This document shows positions 43,043 to 52,047 of a stretch of 64,000 nucleotides of DNA, piece after piece (the first letter of the stretch is position 1; every line of letters begins with the position of its first letter). The notes under the pieces are model-generated. The model was not told the origin of the DNA. It worked only from the letters and a program-made list of their open reading frames with translations, and did no database searches. Both the position numbers and the translations under genes were made by a program. The stretch covers positions 8,997,486 to 9,061,485 of the forward strand of contig NZ_CP022161.1 of the NCBI RefSeq assembly GCF_002214185.1. Reading direction: 5' to 3'. The DNA is from Streptomyces capitiformicae (GTDB lineage: Bacteria; Actinomycetota; Actinomycetes; Streptomycetales; Streptomycetaceae).

Positions 43043-44668
43043 GTGCTCGAGACGGTCGCCGACTTCTTCAACGGGCTCAGCAACGGGCAGATGTGGGCGG
43101 GGGTCCTGGTGTGCGCCCTGGCCGCGAGCCTCGCGGCGTACTGGCTGGACAAGTACCAGGGGTGGCGGCGGATCAGTTGGAGCGAGGTCTACAACGGCCC
43201 CATCAACAAGCACATCAACAGCCAGCCACCGCCCGGCATGTGGGAGATCCACTGGCAGGGTCGGCAGATCAGCGAGGGCAGCCTGGTCATCCTGGAGGTG
43301 CGCAACTCCGGGGTGCAGACGCTGGAGAAGGAGCACTTCGCCGCCCCGCTGAGCTTCCGGTTCGAGGGCAGGAAGGTCGTCCACTTCAAGGTGCGCGACG
43401 CCGAGGAGCCACTGGAGACGGCCCTGCGCCCCTTCGTACGCGCCGCCGTCACGCCCGAGCAGGCCGACGGCGACGGTGGCGGCGACCAGCGGCAGACCAC
43501 GACACGGCAGAGCACGGCCCGGCCGACCGACTCGATAACCCTGCCGCAGTTCACCCTCAACAAGCATGAGCACTTCCGGCAGCTGGTCCTGCTGGAGGAG
43601 GACGACGAGAGCGACGGCACCGCGGGCAAGCCCCCCAAGACCACCCACGCCGGCAAGCTGAGGGGCGGCCGCATCAAGCGGAGCGTCGGGCGCGCCGGAC
43701 GCAGACTCGCCACCGCCATCGTCATCCTCCTCGTGGCTTCCCTCAGCGTCGGCACCGGTGTGTACGCCAACCAGAAGAGCCTGGAACTCCGCGCGACCTG
43801 TTCCCCCGGCACCCTCACCCTGACGGGCTCGACCGCGTTCTCGCCGCTCGCCTACCAGGTCAAAGAGGCGTACGAGGTGCAGTGCCCCGGAACCAAGGTG
43901 GTGCTGTCGGCGACCGGCAGCGAGGAGGGGCTGCGGGCACTGGAGGCGCATCCCGCCGACGAGATCATTGCCATGGCGGACACCGTGGCCGGTCAGAAAC
44001 CGGAGCAGGGCTACGACGCCCACCGGGTCGGCGTCCTCGTCTTCACGGTCGTGGCCAACGAATCGCTCGGCAAGGACCTCACCAACGGCGAGTCCCTCTG
44101 GGAGAAGGGCCTTACCCAGCCGCAGCTCCGGCAGATCTTCTCCGGAGGCACGGTCAGCGACGACGACGGCCGCTTCACCGAGACCCCCGTGGCGGTGATC
44201 CGCTCCAACAGCTCGGGTACCCGTAACGTCTTCGAGGACCGGGTACTCGGCCCCGTCCCCGCCCTGCCCGGCGCCGACGCCTGCCCCCGCCCCGCCCCTG
44301 GAGGGGAGGACACCGGCAACGAGAACCCGTCCCGGATCTGCTGGGTCCGCTCCACGCTGGAACTGCTCGACTACGTCAACCGCACCCCGAACGCCATCGG
44401 GTACGCCGAGGCCGACGCCCTCCCCTTCTTCCCCAAGGTGCGGACCGTACCGATCAACAGCACGGCCCCCACCACGGAGAACGTCCTCAACGGCAACTAC
44501 AGGTTCTGGGCCTCCGAGGTCCTCTACACCCAGCCCGGCGCGACCGGCCTGCCCCGCAACTTCCTCGGCTTCCTCCGTAGTCGGGGCGTGTCGAAGCTGT
44601 TGGAGGGCCAGGGGTTCCTGCCGTGCCGGGAGGTGGAGGGCTCCAGGGATGACGCGATGAGGTGCTGA
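43043..44668 (+). CDS. Two-TM membrane protein with extracytoplasmic PstS-like phosphate-binding domain
   Basis: Unusual fusion of 541 residues. TM1 is MWAGVLVCALAASLAAYWL (about 18-36). It is followed by a soluble domain of some 180 residues (WEIHWQGRQISEGSLVILEV, FRFEGRKVVHFKVRDAE) with unknown fold, a charged linker, and TM2 TAIVILLVASLSVGTGVYA (about 222-241). The rest resembles a PstS-type solute-binding protein: LTLTGSTAFSPLAYQVKEAY, IIAMADTVAG, and RSNSSGTRNVFEDRVLG, the phosphate-binding S-S-G-T pattern. GTG 43043 follows AGGGGG; the longer upstream ATG lacks a site. No pstCAB genes are nearby, so it may sense rather than import anion. Confidence 0.7.
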   Translation: MLETVADFFNGLSNGQMWAGVLVCALAASLAAYWLDKYQGWRRISWSEVYNGPINKHINSQPPPGMWEIHWQGRQISEGSLVILEVRNSGVQTLEKEHFAAPLSFRFEGRKVVHFKVRDAEEPLETALRPFVRAAVTPEQADGDGGGDQRQTTTRQSTARPTDSITLPQFTLNKHEHFRQLVLLEEDDESDGTAGKPPKTTHAGKLRGGRIKRSVGRAGRRLATAIVILLVASLSVGTGVYANQKSLELRATCSPGTLTLTGSTAFSPLAYQVKEAYEVQCPGTKVVLSATGSEEGLRALEAHPADEIIAMADTVAGQKPEQGYDAHRVGVLVFTVVANESLGKDLTNGESLWEKGLTQPQLRQIFSGGTVSDDDGRFTETPVAVIRSNSSGTRNVFEDRVLGPVPALPGADACPRPAPGGEDTGNENPSRICWVRSTLELLDYVNRTPNAIGYAEADALPFFPKVRTVPINSTAPTTENVLNGNYRFWASEVLYTQPGATGLPRNFLGFLRSRGVSKLLEGQGFLPCREVEGSRDDAMRC

Positions 44669-44921
44669 GGCCTTGGGCTACGCCTTCACCGGGCGGGGGT
44701 GCGGGCGTAGGAAAACCACACTCACCCCAGGGCATCCACACTCGGCGCGGCAACCTCCACAACACGCCCGAAACGAACCCCATGCACCTGTCGCGCCGCT
44801 TTGGTCCGCCCTGTCGTGACCCACAGGATCTGTCCTGAAACAGGTGTCGCGTGCATGGCCGGCCACGGGGGCCGGCCCACAGCACAGGCACACGGCACGG
44901 GACGAACGGGGGACGTTCGGC

Positions 44922-45974
44922 GTGTTACGTATTCACTTCGGACCGGAGGACCTGGCCCGGCTGCGCGTAGCGGCGGGCCCCGACCCACTCTGGGAGATCA
45001 CACACAGCCTGCACCGCCTGCAGAGCAGGACAGGACGCCGGGCCTACGCCCACTGGTTCCACGACGCCCGGCCCGCGCTGGCCGGCACCCCGCTGGGTAC
45101 GGCGGTGAAGAAGCTGTTGATGCCCGTACTGCCACGCGCGGTCTACTTCCCCGACTTCCTGACTCCGCACGCGGGGGACGGGGGCCTGGACGAGGGCCTG
45201 TCGGCCGTCCTCGACACACCGCCCGCCCGGGTGCGGGACGAGACGGAGACCCTCCGTCGAGTCGTCGGAGCGCCCGCGTGGGTCACCCGGCTCGCGGAGC
45301 CGAAGTCCCGTGGGGAGTTCACCGCGGTCCTCCGCGCCTACTACGAGGCGGTGCTCGCCCCGCACCTCGACACCATCCAGGCCCGGGTCGACAACGAACG
45401 CGCCCTGCGCACCCGCGCGTTCCTCGACGGCGGGGTCGACGGCCTGCTCACCGGCCTCGCCCCCGGAATCCGCTGGCGGCCCCCGGTACTGGAGGTCGAC
45501 TACCGCGACGACCGCGACCTGCACCTCGACGGACGCGGGCTGCGCCTCCTCCCCTCGTACTTCTGCTGGCGCACACCGACCTCACTCGCCGACCCGAACC
45601 TGCCCCCAGTCCTCGTCTACCCGCTGCACCACACACCGGCGCCCACGCCCCAGCGCCCGGCCGACGACGCGCCCCTGGCCACGCTGCTCGGTCGAACCAG
45701 GGCGGCCGTACTGCGCACCCTCGCCTGCGGGGCCACCACCTCGGAGCTGGCCCGCATCCTGGGGATCTCGCCCGCCACTGCCACCCACCACACGACCGTG
45801 CTGCGCGACGCGGGCCTCGTCACCAGCCACCGCAACGCCAACACCATGCTGCACACCCTCACCCCGACCGGCGCGGCACTGCTCGGCTCCGACCGGGGTG
45901 AGCAGGGTCTTTTGAGGCGCGTCGAAAGTCATGGCCCCTCCTCCACGGCCGCTGAGACCGTTACGTCGTGCTGA
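44922..45974 (+). CDS. ArsR-like winged-helix transcriptional regulator
   Basis: Regulator of 350 residues with a large N-terminal ligand or oligomerisation region (RIHFGPEDLARLRVAAGPDP, LWEITHSLHRLQSRTGRRAY) of the type found in many Streptomyces ArsR-like proteins, and a C-terminal winged helix (LLGRTRAAVLRTLACGATTS then ELARILGISPATATHHTTVL, RDAGLVTSHRNANTMLHTLT). GTG 44922 has GGGGGACG upstream. It is followed after 49 bp by the L,D-transpeptidase-like gene on the same strand, which it might regulate. The inducer is unknown. Confidence 0.85.
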   Translation: MLRIHFGPEDLARLRVAAGPDPLWEITHSLHRLQSRTGRRAYAHWFHDARPALAGTPLGTAVKKLLMPVLPRAVYFPDFLTPHAGDGGLDEGLSAVLDTPPARVRDETETLRRVVGAPAWVTRLAEPKSRGEFTAVLRAYYEAVLAPHLDTIQARVDNERALRTRAFLDGGVDGLLTGLAPGIRWRPPVLEVDYRDDRDLHLDGRGLRLLPSYFCWRTPTSLADPNLPPVLVYPLHHTPAPTPQRPADDAPLATLLGRTRAAVLRTLACGATTSELARILGISPATATHHTTVLRDAGLVTSHRNANTMLHTLTPTGAALLGSDRGEQGLLRRVESHGPSSTAAETVTSC

Positions 45975-46023
45975 GCGGAACAGCACGGATCTACACAAGG
46001 CAGACAAAACGGGAGGAGCAACT

Positions 46024-46587
46024 ATGCGTATCAGCAAGCGAGTTGCCGTCGCGGGCGGCGTTCTCGCGCTCGGCGGGTTCATCGCCGGGCTGACGCCCGC
46101 CCAGGCGGCGCCCAGCGGGGCTCAGGCGATCAAGTACCACTTCGTGTTCGACAAGAAGACGAACACTGACTCACGTCTCATTCTGGTCAAGACGCAGCCC
46201 AACAAGCCCGCGAAGAAGGTCGCCTCGTGGCGGGCCGGTTCGGGGACCACCACGGACAGCTGCGCGAAGAACAAGGGCTGGCTGCCGAACGGCACGTACG
46301 AGATCAAGCGGTACAACACCAACTACAACGGGTCCCTCATCAAGGGCTACGCCTTCCAGCTGTCCGACAAGAGGTGCAAGCCCGGCGGCACCCTGCGCAA
46401 CGAACTCTTCATCCACAGCGAGATGAAGAAGGACGGCAACGCGGGCAACACCGAGGCCACGCGCTGGGACGGCAACAGCGACTACAAGTCGGCCGGCTGC
46501 ATCAAGCTGAAGCCGTCGGACATCCGGAGCGTCTACAAGACAGCCAAGAGCGTCGGCTTCCCCCGCACGCTCAAGGTCGTCAGCTGA
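46024..46587 (+). CDS. Secreted L,D-transpeptidase (YkuD-fold) family protein
   Basis: Exported 187-residue protein. The signal peptide RISKRVAVAGGVLALGGFIA is cleaved near AQA, leaving only a short catalytic YkuD-like domain. The conserved catalytic motif is present as NELFIHSEM (His) and, about 35 residues later, SAGCIKLKPSDI (Cys), matching the H...S-x-G-C pattern. Such enzymes form 3,3-cross-links in peptidoglycan or act on related substrates; no LysM or other wall-binding domain is attached. ATG 46024 follows GGGAGGAGCAACT. It ends at a bidirectional terminator shared with purL. Confidence 0.83.
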   Translation: MRISKRVAVAGGVLALGGFIAGLTPAQAAPSGAQAIKYHFVFDKKTNTDSRLILVKTQPNKPAKKVASWRAGSGTTTDSCAKNKGWLPNGTYEIKRYNTNYNGSLIKGYAFQLSDKRCKPGGTLRNELFIHSEMKKDGNAGNTEATRWDGNSDYKSAGCIKLKPSDIRSVYKTAKSVGFPRTLKVVS

Positions 46588-46608
46588 CCCCGCACCCCAC
46601 ATGACGCG

Positions 46609-46653
46609 AGGCCGCCGCCCCAGGCACACGAGGGATACCTGGAGCGGCGGCCT
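46609..46653. terminator. Bidirectional terminator between convergent L,D-transpeptidase and purL genes
   Basis: AGGCCGCCGCCCCAGG pairs with CCTGGAGCGGCGGCCT (one mismatch) around a 13-nt loop. Confidence 0.8.
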
Positions 46654-46674
46654 TCGCCGTCGTACGACCGGGCT

Positions 46675-48933
46675 TTACGCCAGCAGCGCCGGGATGGTGC
46701 CCTCGTGCGCCTCGCGCAGCTCGTCCAGCGTCAGCGTGAACTCGCCCTGGACATCCACCGAGTCACCGTCCACGACACCGATACGGGTGACGGGCAGGCC
46801 CCTCGCGCCGCACATGTCGTTGAAGCGGACCTCCTCGGAGCGCGGCACGGCGACGACGGCGCGGCCCGCGGACTCCGACAGCAGGAAGGTGAACGCGTCC
46901 AGACCGTCCGGGACGATCAGACGCGCGCCCTTGCCGCCCAGCAGGGCCGACTCGACGACCGCCTGGATGAGGCCGCCGTCGGACAGGTCGTGCGCGGAGT
47001 CGATCATGCCGTCACGGGAGGCGGAGATGAGGATCTCGGCGAGGAGACGCTCGCGCTCCAGGTCGACCTGCGGGGGCAGCCCGCCCAGGTGATCGTGGAC
47101 AACCTGCGACCAGGCCGAACCGCCGAACTCCTCACGCGTGTCGCCGAGGAGATAGAGCAGCTGCCCCTCCTCCTGGAAGGCGACCGGCGTGCGGCGAGCG
47201 ACGTCGTCGATGACACCCAGGACCGCCACCACCGGGGTGGGGTGGATCGCCACCTCGCCCGTCTGGTTGTACAGCGACACGTTGCCGCCGGTCACCGGGG
47301 TGCCCAGCTGCTGGCAGGCGTCCGCGAGACCGCGTACGGCCTCCGCGAACTGCCACATCACCGCCGGGTCCTCGGGGGAACCGAAGTTCAGGCAGTCGGA
47401 GACGGCGAGCGGCTTGGCGCCGGTCGTCGCCACGTTCCGGTACGCCTCCGCCAGCGCCAGCTGCGCGCCCGCGTACGGGTCGAGCTTGGCGTAGCGGCCG
47501 TTGCCGTCCGTCGCGATGGCGACACCCAGGCCGGTCGATTCGTCGACGCGGATCATGCCCGAGTCCTCGGGCTGCGCGAGAACCGTGTTGCCCTGCACGA
47601 AGTGGTCGTACTGGGAGGTGATCCAGGACTTGGAGGCCTGGTTGGGGGACGCCACCAGCTTCAGGACCTGGTCCTTCAGCTCCTCGGACGTCTCCGGGCG
47701 GGGCAGCTTGTTCGCGTCGTCCGCCTGCAGCTCGTCCTGCCAGGACGGGCGGGCGTACGGGCGCTCGTAGACCGGGCCCTCGTGAGCCACGGTCCGCGGG
47801 TCGACGTCGACGATCTTGCCGCCGTGCCAGTAGATCTCCAGGCGGTCACCGTCGGTCACCTCACCGATGACCGTGGCGATGACGTCCCACTTCGCGCAGA
47901 TCTCCAGGAACCGGTCGACCTTCTCCGGCTCCACCACCGCGCACATGCGTTCCTGCGACTCGCTCATGAGGATCTCCTCGGGCGAGAGCGTGGAGTCGCG
48001 GAGGGGTACGTCGTCGAGGGTGACGCGCATGCCGCCGGAGCCGTTCGAGGCCAGTTCGGACGTGGCACACGACAGGCCGGCCGCACCCAGGTCCTGGATG
48101 CCGACGACCAGCTTCTCCTTGAACGCCTCCAGGGTGCACTCGATGAGGAGCTTCTCCTGGAAGGGGTCGCCGACCTGGACGGCCGGACGCTTGGAGGGCT
48201 TGGCGTCGTCGAAGGTCTCGGAGGCCAGGATGGACGCGCCGCCGATGCCGTCGCCGCCCGTACGGGCCCCGTAGAGGATGACCTTGTTACCCGCGCCGGA
48301 GGCCTTCGCGAGGTGGATGTCCTCGTGCCGCATGACGCCGATGGCACCGGCGTTGACCAGCGGGTTCCCCTGGTAGCAGGAGTCGAAGACGACCTCGCCG
48401 CCGATGTTGGGCAGGCCCAGGCAGTTGCCGTAGCCGCCGATGCCGGCGACGACGCCCGGCAGGACGCGCTTGGTGTCCGGGTGGTCCGCCGCGCCGAAGC
48501 GCAGGGGGTCGACCACGGCGACCGGGCGCGCGCCCATCGCGATGATGTCGCGGACGATGCCGCCGACACCCGTGGCCGCGCCCTGGTACGGCTCGACGTA
48601 GGAGGGGTGGTTGTGGGACTCGACCTTGAAGGTCACGGCGTAACCCTGGCCGACGTCCACCACGCCCGCGTTCTCACCGATGCCCACCAGCAGCGCATCG
48701 CTCTGCGGCGCCTTCTCACCGAACTGGCGCAGGTGGACCTTCGAGGACTTGTACGAGCAGTGCTCGGACCACATGACGGAGTACATGGCGAGCTCGGCAC
48801 CGGTGGGCCGGCGGCCGAGGATCTCGACGACCCTCTCGTACTCGTCCTTCTTCAGGCCGAGTTCGGCCCAGGGCAGCTCGACGTCGGGGGTCTCGGCCGC
48901 GTGCTCGACCGTGTCCAGAGGCGTCCGGCTCAT
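46675..48933 (-). CDS. purL: Phosphoribosylformylglycinamidine synthase subunit PurL
   Basis: Large synthetase subunit of FGAM synthase, 752 residues, the small-PurL type that needs PurQ and PurS. Motifs: [67 protein letters not shown], and the second half with [21 protein letters not shown] [23 protein letters not shown] 48933 overlaps the purQ stop by 4 bp, so purS-purQ-purL is a translationally coupled operon. It catalyses FGAR plus glutamine plus ATP to FGAM. Confidence 0.97.
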   Translation of the reverse strand: MSRTPLDTVEHAAETPDVELPWAELGLKKDEYERVVEILGRRPTGAELAMYSVMWSEHCSYKSSKVHLRQFGEKAPQSDALLVGIGENAGVVDVGQGYAVTFKVESHNHPSYVEPYQGAATGVGGIVRDIIAMGARPVAVVDPLRFGAADHPDTKRVLPGVVAGIGGYGNCLGLPNIGGEVVFDSCYQGNPLVNAGAIGVMRHEDIHLAKASGAGNKVILYGARTGGDGIGGASILASETFDDAKPSKRPAVQVGDPFQEKLLIECTLEAFKEKLVVGIQDLGAAGLSCATSELASNGSGGMRVTLDDVPLRDSTLSPEEILMSESQERMCAVVEPEKVDRFLEICAKWDVIATVIGEVTDGDRLEIYWHGGKIVDVDPRTVAHEGPVYERPYARPSWQDELQADDANKLPRPETSEELKDQVLKLVASPNQASKSWITSQYDHFVQGNTVLAQPEDSGMIRVDESTGLGVAIATDGNGRYAKLDPYAGAQLALAEAYRNVATTGAKPLAVSDCLNFGSPEDPAVMWQFAEAVRGLADACQQLGTPVTGGNVSLYNQTGEVAIHPTPVVAVLGVIDDVARRTPVAFQEEGQLLYLLGDTREEFGGSAWSQVVHDHLGGLPPQVDLERERLLAEILISASRDGMIDSAHDLSDGGLIQAVVESALLGGKGARLIVPDGLDAFTFLLSESAGRAVVAVPRSEEVRFNDMCGARGLPVTRIGVVDGDSVDVQGEFTLTLDELREAHEGTIPALLA

Positions 48934-49610
48934 ACGTTGACCAGCTTCTTGAGGATCGAGGTGAAGAAGGGGAGGCCGTCGGTGCGGCCGGTGCCGACGA
49001 GCGGCTCCACGGCGTGCTCCGGGTGCGGCATCAGACCGACGACGTTGCCCGCCTCGTTGGTGATGCCGGCGATGTCGTTGAGCGAGCCGTTGGGGTTGAA
49101 GTCCAGGTACCGGAACGCGACCCGGCCCTCGGCCTCCAGCTTGTCCAGCGTGTACTGGTCGGCGACGTACCGGCCGTCCATGTTCTTCAGCGGGATGTGG
49201 ATCTCCTGGCCGGCCTCGTAGTCGGCGGTCCAGGAGGTCTCCGCGTTCTCCACCCGCAGCTTCTGGTCGCGGCAGATGAAGTGGAGGTGGTCGTTGCCGA
49301 GCATCCCGCCCGGGAGGAGGTGGGCCTCCGTGAGGATCTGGAAGCCGTTGCAGATACCGAGGACCGGCAGTCCGGCCTTCGCCTGCTCGATGACCGTCTC
49401 CATCACCGGCGAGAAGCGGGAGATGGCACCGGCGCGCAGATAGTCGCCGTAACTGAAACCACCGGGCAGCACCACGGCGTCGACCTGCTTGAGGTCCTTG
49501 TCCTTGTGCCAGAGCGCGACGGGTTCCGCACCGGCGAGCCTGATCGCGCGCTGCGTGTCCCGGTCGTCGAGGCTGCCCGGAAAAGTGACGACGCCAATAC
49601 GAGCGGTCAC
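48930..49610 (-). CDS. purQ: Phosphoribosylformylglycinamidine synthase glutaminase subunit PurQ
   Basis: Class I glutamine amidotransferase of 226 residues supplying ammonia to PurL. It has [20 protein letters not shown] at the start, [20 protein letters not shown], the nucleophile elbow [12 protein letters not shown] (Cys in GICNG), and the His/Glu pair in [13 protein letters not shown]. The start overlaps the purS stop by 4 bp and the end overlaps purL, so the operon is tightly coupled. Confidence 0.97.
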   Translation of the reverse strand: MTARIGVVTFPGSLDDRDTQRAIRLAGAEPVALWHKDKDLKQVDAVVLPGGFSYGDYLRAGAISRFSPVMETVIEQAKAGLPVLGICNGFQILTEAHLLPGGMLGNDHLHFICRDQKLRVENAETSWTADYEAGQEIHIPLKNMDGRYVADQYTLDKLEAEGRVAFRYLDFNPNGSLNDIAGITNEAGNVVGLMPHPEHAVEPLVGTGRTDGLPFFTSILKKLVNV

Positions 49611-49870
49611 TTTCCTGCCTCCACGACTTCCTCCACCTTCACGGTGAAGTCCTCGATCACGGTGTTGGCGAGGAAGGATTCCGCCAGCTCATGGATGCGG
49701 GCGAGCGCGGCGTCGTCCACCGGTCCATCCACTTCCAGTTCGAATCGCTTTCCCTGACGTACGTCGGAGACACCCTCGAAACCGAGGCGCGGCAGCGCGC
49801 GCTGCACCGCCTGGCCCTGGGGGTCGAGGATCTCCGGCTTGAGCATGACGTCGACTACGACGCGTGCCAC
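49607..49870 (-). CDS. purS: Phosphoribosylformylglycinamidine synthase subunit PurS
   Basis: Small structural subunit of 87 residues that joins PurL and PurQ and forms the ammonia channel. It contains [20 protein letters not shown] and [20 protein letters not shown], characteristic of PurS. GTG 49870 is chosen because GGGAG lies 5 nt upstream; GTG 49876 would overlap that site. It is the first gene of purSQL; its promoter lies in the 342-bp gap shared divergently with lsr2. Confidence 0.95.
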   Translation of the reverse strand: MARVVVDVMLKPEILDPQGQAVQRALPRLGFEGVSDVRQGKRFELEVDGPVDDAALARIHELAESFLANTVIEDFTVKVEEVVEAGK

Positions 49871-50212
49871 TGGCACTCCCGGTGTGTGGTGCTGAGCAGG
49901 TTCCTTCAGACTACCCGCACAAAATTTCTACGCGAGTAGATTCGTAGGAATCTACAGAGAATCCGCGTGATGGCGGTCACGATCCGGTATCAAGTGATCC
50001 TCTTCGCGAAAAGTTCAGGGAAAGATCCCCGCACCCTATTGCGCGAAGGACACACGGACGGATTAAGTCTGGTCTTCACTTTGCATTGCCGGGCCCTGTA
50101 CAAATGAATTGGCAATAGCCGATACTTTGCCCAAATAACAGCCGGACAACCGACATCCCCGGGACGTAAGGGCACGTCAACGGAGAGATGTCGCACGAAG
50201 GGACCGATATTC
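49871..50212. promoter_or_regulatory. AT-rich divergent control region between purS and lsr2
   Basis: Noticeably more AT-rich than the surroundings (CACAAAATTTCTACGC, ACTTTGCCCAAATAACAGCC). Near purS there is a perfect inverted repeat GTAGATTC-GTAG-GAATCTAC (49936-49955), overlapping a second small one CTAC-GCGA-GTAG (49928-49939), a good operator candidate. Lsr2 proteins prefer AT-rich DNA, so autoregulation here is plausible. Confidence 0.5.
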
Positions 50213-50530
50213 GTGGCGCAGCGTGTCGTGGTCACTCTCTCCGACGACATCGACGGCTCGGAAGCGGCGGAGACGATCGCCTTCGGACTCGACGGCAAGT
50301 CGTACGAGATCGACCTGAACGAAGCCAATGCCAAGAAACTGCGCAAGGCGCTCGCGCCCTACGTGGAGGCCGGCCGCAAGCGGTCGAAGTCGGGCAAGGC
50401 GTACAAGCAGACCCAGGTCGCCCCGGACCCGGCGGCGGTCCGCGCCTGGGCACAGGCCAACAAGATGGAGGTCCCCGCGCGCGGCCGAATCCCGAAGAAG
50501 GTCTACGAGGCGTTCGCCGAGGCGCAGTGA
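50213..50530 (+). CDS. lsr2: Lsr2-family nucleoid-associated xenogeneic silencer (LsrL-type paralogue)
   Basis: H-NS-like nucleoid protein of 105 residues. The N-terminal oligomerisation domain reads AQRVVVTLSDDIDGSEAAET and IDLNEANAKKLRKALAPYVE. The C-terminal DNA-binding domain contains VRAWAQANKMEVPARGRIPK with the AT-hook-like RGR that inserts into the minor groove of AT-rich DNA. Streptomycetes carry two copies; the one beside the pur genes corresponds, by position as I recall, to LsrL (SCO4076), which plays the minor role in S. coelicolor. GTG 50213. It is divergent from purSQL. Confidence 0.93.
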   Translation: MAQRVVVTLSDDIDGSEAAETIAFGLDGKSYEIDLNEANAKKLRKALAPYVEAGRKRSKSGKAYKQTQVAPDPAAVRAWAQANKMEVPARGRIPKKVYEAFAEAQ

Positions 50531-50585
50531 GTCCCCGGTGAGCCAAGGGCCGACGACCGGTCACCCGCCCCTCGGAGGAACCGAC

Positions 50586-50616
50586 TTGCGCTGCACCCCT
50601 CCCGGTCAGCTAGAGT
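50586..50616 (+). promoter_or_regulatory. Candidate promoter of tRNA-Gly(TCC)
   Basis: TTGCGC (50586-50591), 19-bp spacer, TAGAGT (50611-50616), 51 bp upstream of the tRNA. Confidence 0.5.
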
Positions 50617-50666
50617 CTGGAGCACGCCGAGGGGCAAGGTCGAAAGGCCCAGCTCAACGGAGTCAC

Positions 50667-50738
50667 GCGGGTGTAGTTCAGTAGCAGAACATCCCCCTTC
50701 CAGGGGGAAGGCGCAGTGTGCAATTCCTGTCACCCGCT
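50667..50738 (+). tRNA. tRNA-Gly(TCC)
   Basis: Acceptor GCGGGTG with CACCCGC, anticodon stem TCCCC/GGGGA with loop CTTCCAG (TCC), T arm TGTGCAATTCCTGTC, discriminator T. Confidence 0.92.
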
Positions 50739-50771
50739 CTGATCGCTTACCGAGCATCCTTCCGGATCAGG

Positions 50772-50777
50772 TAAAGT
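50772..50777 (+). promoter_or_regulatory. Candidate -10 box of tRNA-Gly(GCC) copy 1
   Basis: TAAAGT with a weak -35 TTACCG (50747-50752) 19 bp upstream; the same -10 hexamer precedes tRNA-Pro. Confidence 0.4.
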
Positions 50778-50816
50778 GGTCTCCGCGCCGATCGGTGGGA
50801 GCCGATCGGATGCAAT

Positions 50817-50889
50817 GCGGACGTAGCTCAGTTGGTAGAGCGCAACCTTGCCAAGGTTGAGGTCGCGAGTTCGAGCCTCGTCGTCCGCT
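50817..50889 (+). tRNA. tRNA-Gly(GCC), copy 1
   Basis: Acceptor GCGGACG with CGTCCGC, D arm TAGCTCAGTTGGTAGAGC, anticodon stem CAACC/GGTTG with loop TTGCCAA (GCC), T arm GCGAGTTCGAGCCTCGT, discriminator T. It is identical to the gene at 54812-54884. Confidence 0.95.
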
Positions 50890-50894
50890 CTGGA

Positions 50895-50929
50895 AAGAAG
50901 GCCCCGGTCCACTGGACCGGGGCCTTCTT
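50895..50929 (+). terminator. Terminator of tRNA-Gly copy 1
   Basis: AAGAAGGCCCCGGTCC pairs with GGACCGGGGCCTTCTT around ACT; strong stem. Confidence 0.9.
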
Positions 50930-50972
50930 CGTGTTGCCATTGCTACGCAAGGGGTTCCTGCGGCTCCCGCCC

Positions 50973-51000
50973 TGACATTTGTCATGCCGAGTGATGACAC
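50973..51000. promoter_or_regulatory. Candidate response-regulator operator upstream of the ABC/two-component operon
   Basis: TGACATTTGTCA (arms TGACA/TGTCA, 50973-50984) and a second related half-site GTGATGACAC (50991-51000) lie 43-70 bp upstream of the first operon gene. Spacing and repeat pattern fit a site for a DesR/NarL-type regulator such as the one encoded at the end of the operon; this link is inferred. Confidence 0.55.
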
Positions 51001-51042
51001 CGCGCACTGCTCCCCGGCCCGTACCGCCGAGACGCTGAAGGC

Positions 51043-52047
51043 ATGAAAACGAACGGGCACGAAGGCGTGAACACTCACGATCACGAGAACGTGATCGAGG
51101 TCACCGACCTGCGGCGCGTGTACGGGGGCGGTTTCGAGGCCGTACGGGGAATCACGTTCTCCGTCGGACGGGGAGAACTCTTCGCGCTCCTGGGCACCAA
51201 TGGCGCGGGCAAGACATCGACGGTCGAGCTGTTGGAGGGTCTCGCACCGCCGTCCGGCGGACACGTGCGGGTCCTCGGGCACGACCCCTACCGGGAGCGC
51301 GCGGCCGTACGCCCCCGGATCGGCGTGATGCTCCAAGAGGGTGGCTTCCCCTCCGAGCTGACCGTCGCGGAGACGGTACGGATGTGGGCCGGCTGCACCA
51401 GTGGGGCCCGGCCAGTGGGGGAGGCGCTGGAGTTCGTCGGGCTCGGGCGGCGGGCCGGCGTACGGGTCAAGCAGCTGTCCGGGGGTGAGAAGCGGCGCCT
51501 GGACCTGGCGCTCGCGCTGCTCGGACGGCCGGAGGTCCTCTTCCTGGACGAGCCGACGACCGGGCTCGACGCGGAGGGCCGCCGGGACACATGGGAGCTG
51601 GTACGGGAGTTGCGCGACGGGGGTACGACCGTGCTGCTGACCACGCACTACCTGGAAGAGGCGGAGGACCTCGCCGACCGGCTCGCCATCCTCCACGAGG
51701 GCGGCGTCGCCGCGACCGGTACCCCGGCCGAGGTGACCGCCTCCCAGCCGTCCCGGATCTCCTTCGACCTGCCCGACGGGTACTTCCTCGGCGACCTGCC
51801 CCCGCTGGGCGAAATGGGCGTCACGGGGCACGAGGTCGACGGCCGCACAGTGGTGCTGCGCACGAACGAGCTCCAGCGGGCCGCCACCGGACTGCTGGTG
51901 TGGGCCGAGCGGGCCCGGGTCGAACTGGGACGCCTCGAGGTGCGGTCGGCCTCGCTGGAGGAGGCGTTTCTGCGGATCGCACGGGAGACGGCGGCCGCCG
52001 GGGCCGGGCGTAGGGAAACGGGCCGTAAGGACGAGGTGGCCGCATGA
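51043..52047 (+). CDS. ABC exporter ATP-binding protein
   Basis: Nucleotide-binding subunit of 334 residues of the DrrA/CcmA-like export type. Walker A is LLGTNGAGKTSTVELLEGL, the signature is VKQLSGGEKRRLDLALALL, Walker B is EVLFLDEPTTGLDAEGR, followed by the H-loop LLTTHYLEEAEDLADR. The C-terminal 90 residues form the extra domain typical of this subfamily. It is co-transcribed with the permease (ATGA overlap) and the two-component pair. The substrate may be a drug, lipid or peptide, but is not determinable. ATG 51043. Confidence 0.93.
   Translation: MKTNGHEGVNTHDHENVIEVTDLRRVYGGGFEAVRGITFSVGRGELFALLGTNGAGKTSTVELLEGLAPPSGGHVRVLGHDPYRERAAVRPRIGVMLQEGGFPSELTVAETVRMWAGCTSGARPVGEALEFVGLGRRAGVRVKQLSGGEKRRLDLALALLGRPEVLFLDEPTTGLDAEGRRDTWELVRELRDGGTTVLLTTHYLEEAEDLADRLAILHEGGVAATGTPAEVTASQPSRISFDLPDGYFLGDLPPLGEMGVTGHEVDGRTVVLRTNELQRAATGLLVWAERARVELGRLEVRSASLEEAFLRIARETAAAGAGRRETGRKDEVAA

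Noticed and set aside
46705..49221. 838-codon plus-strand frame
   Set aside because: It is antisense to purL and purQ, both with complete motif sets.
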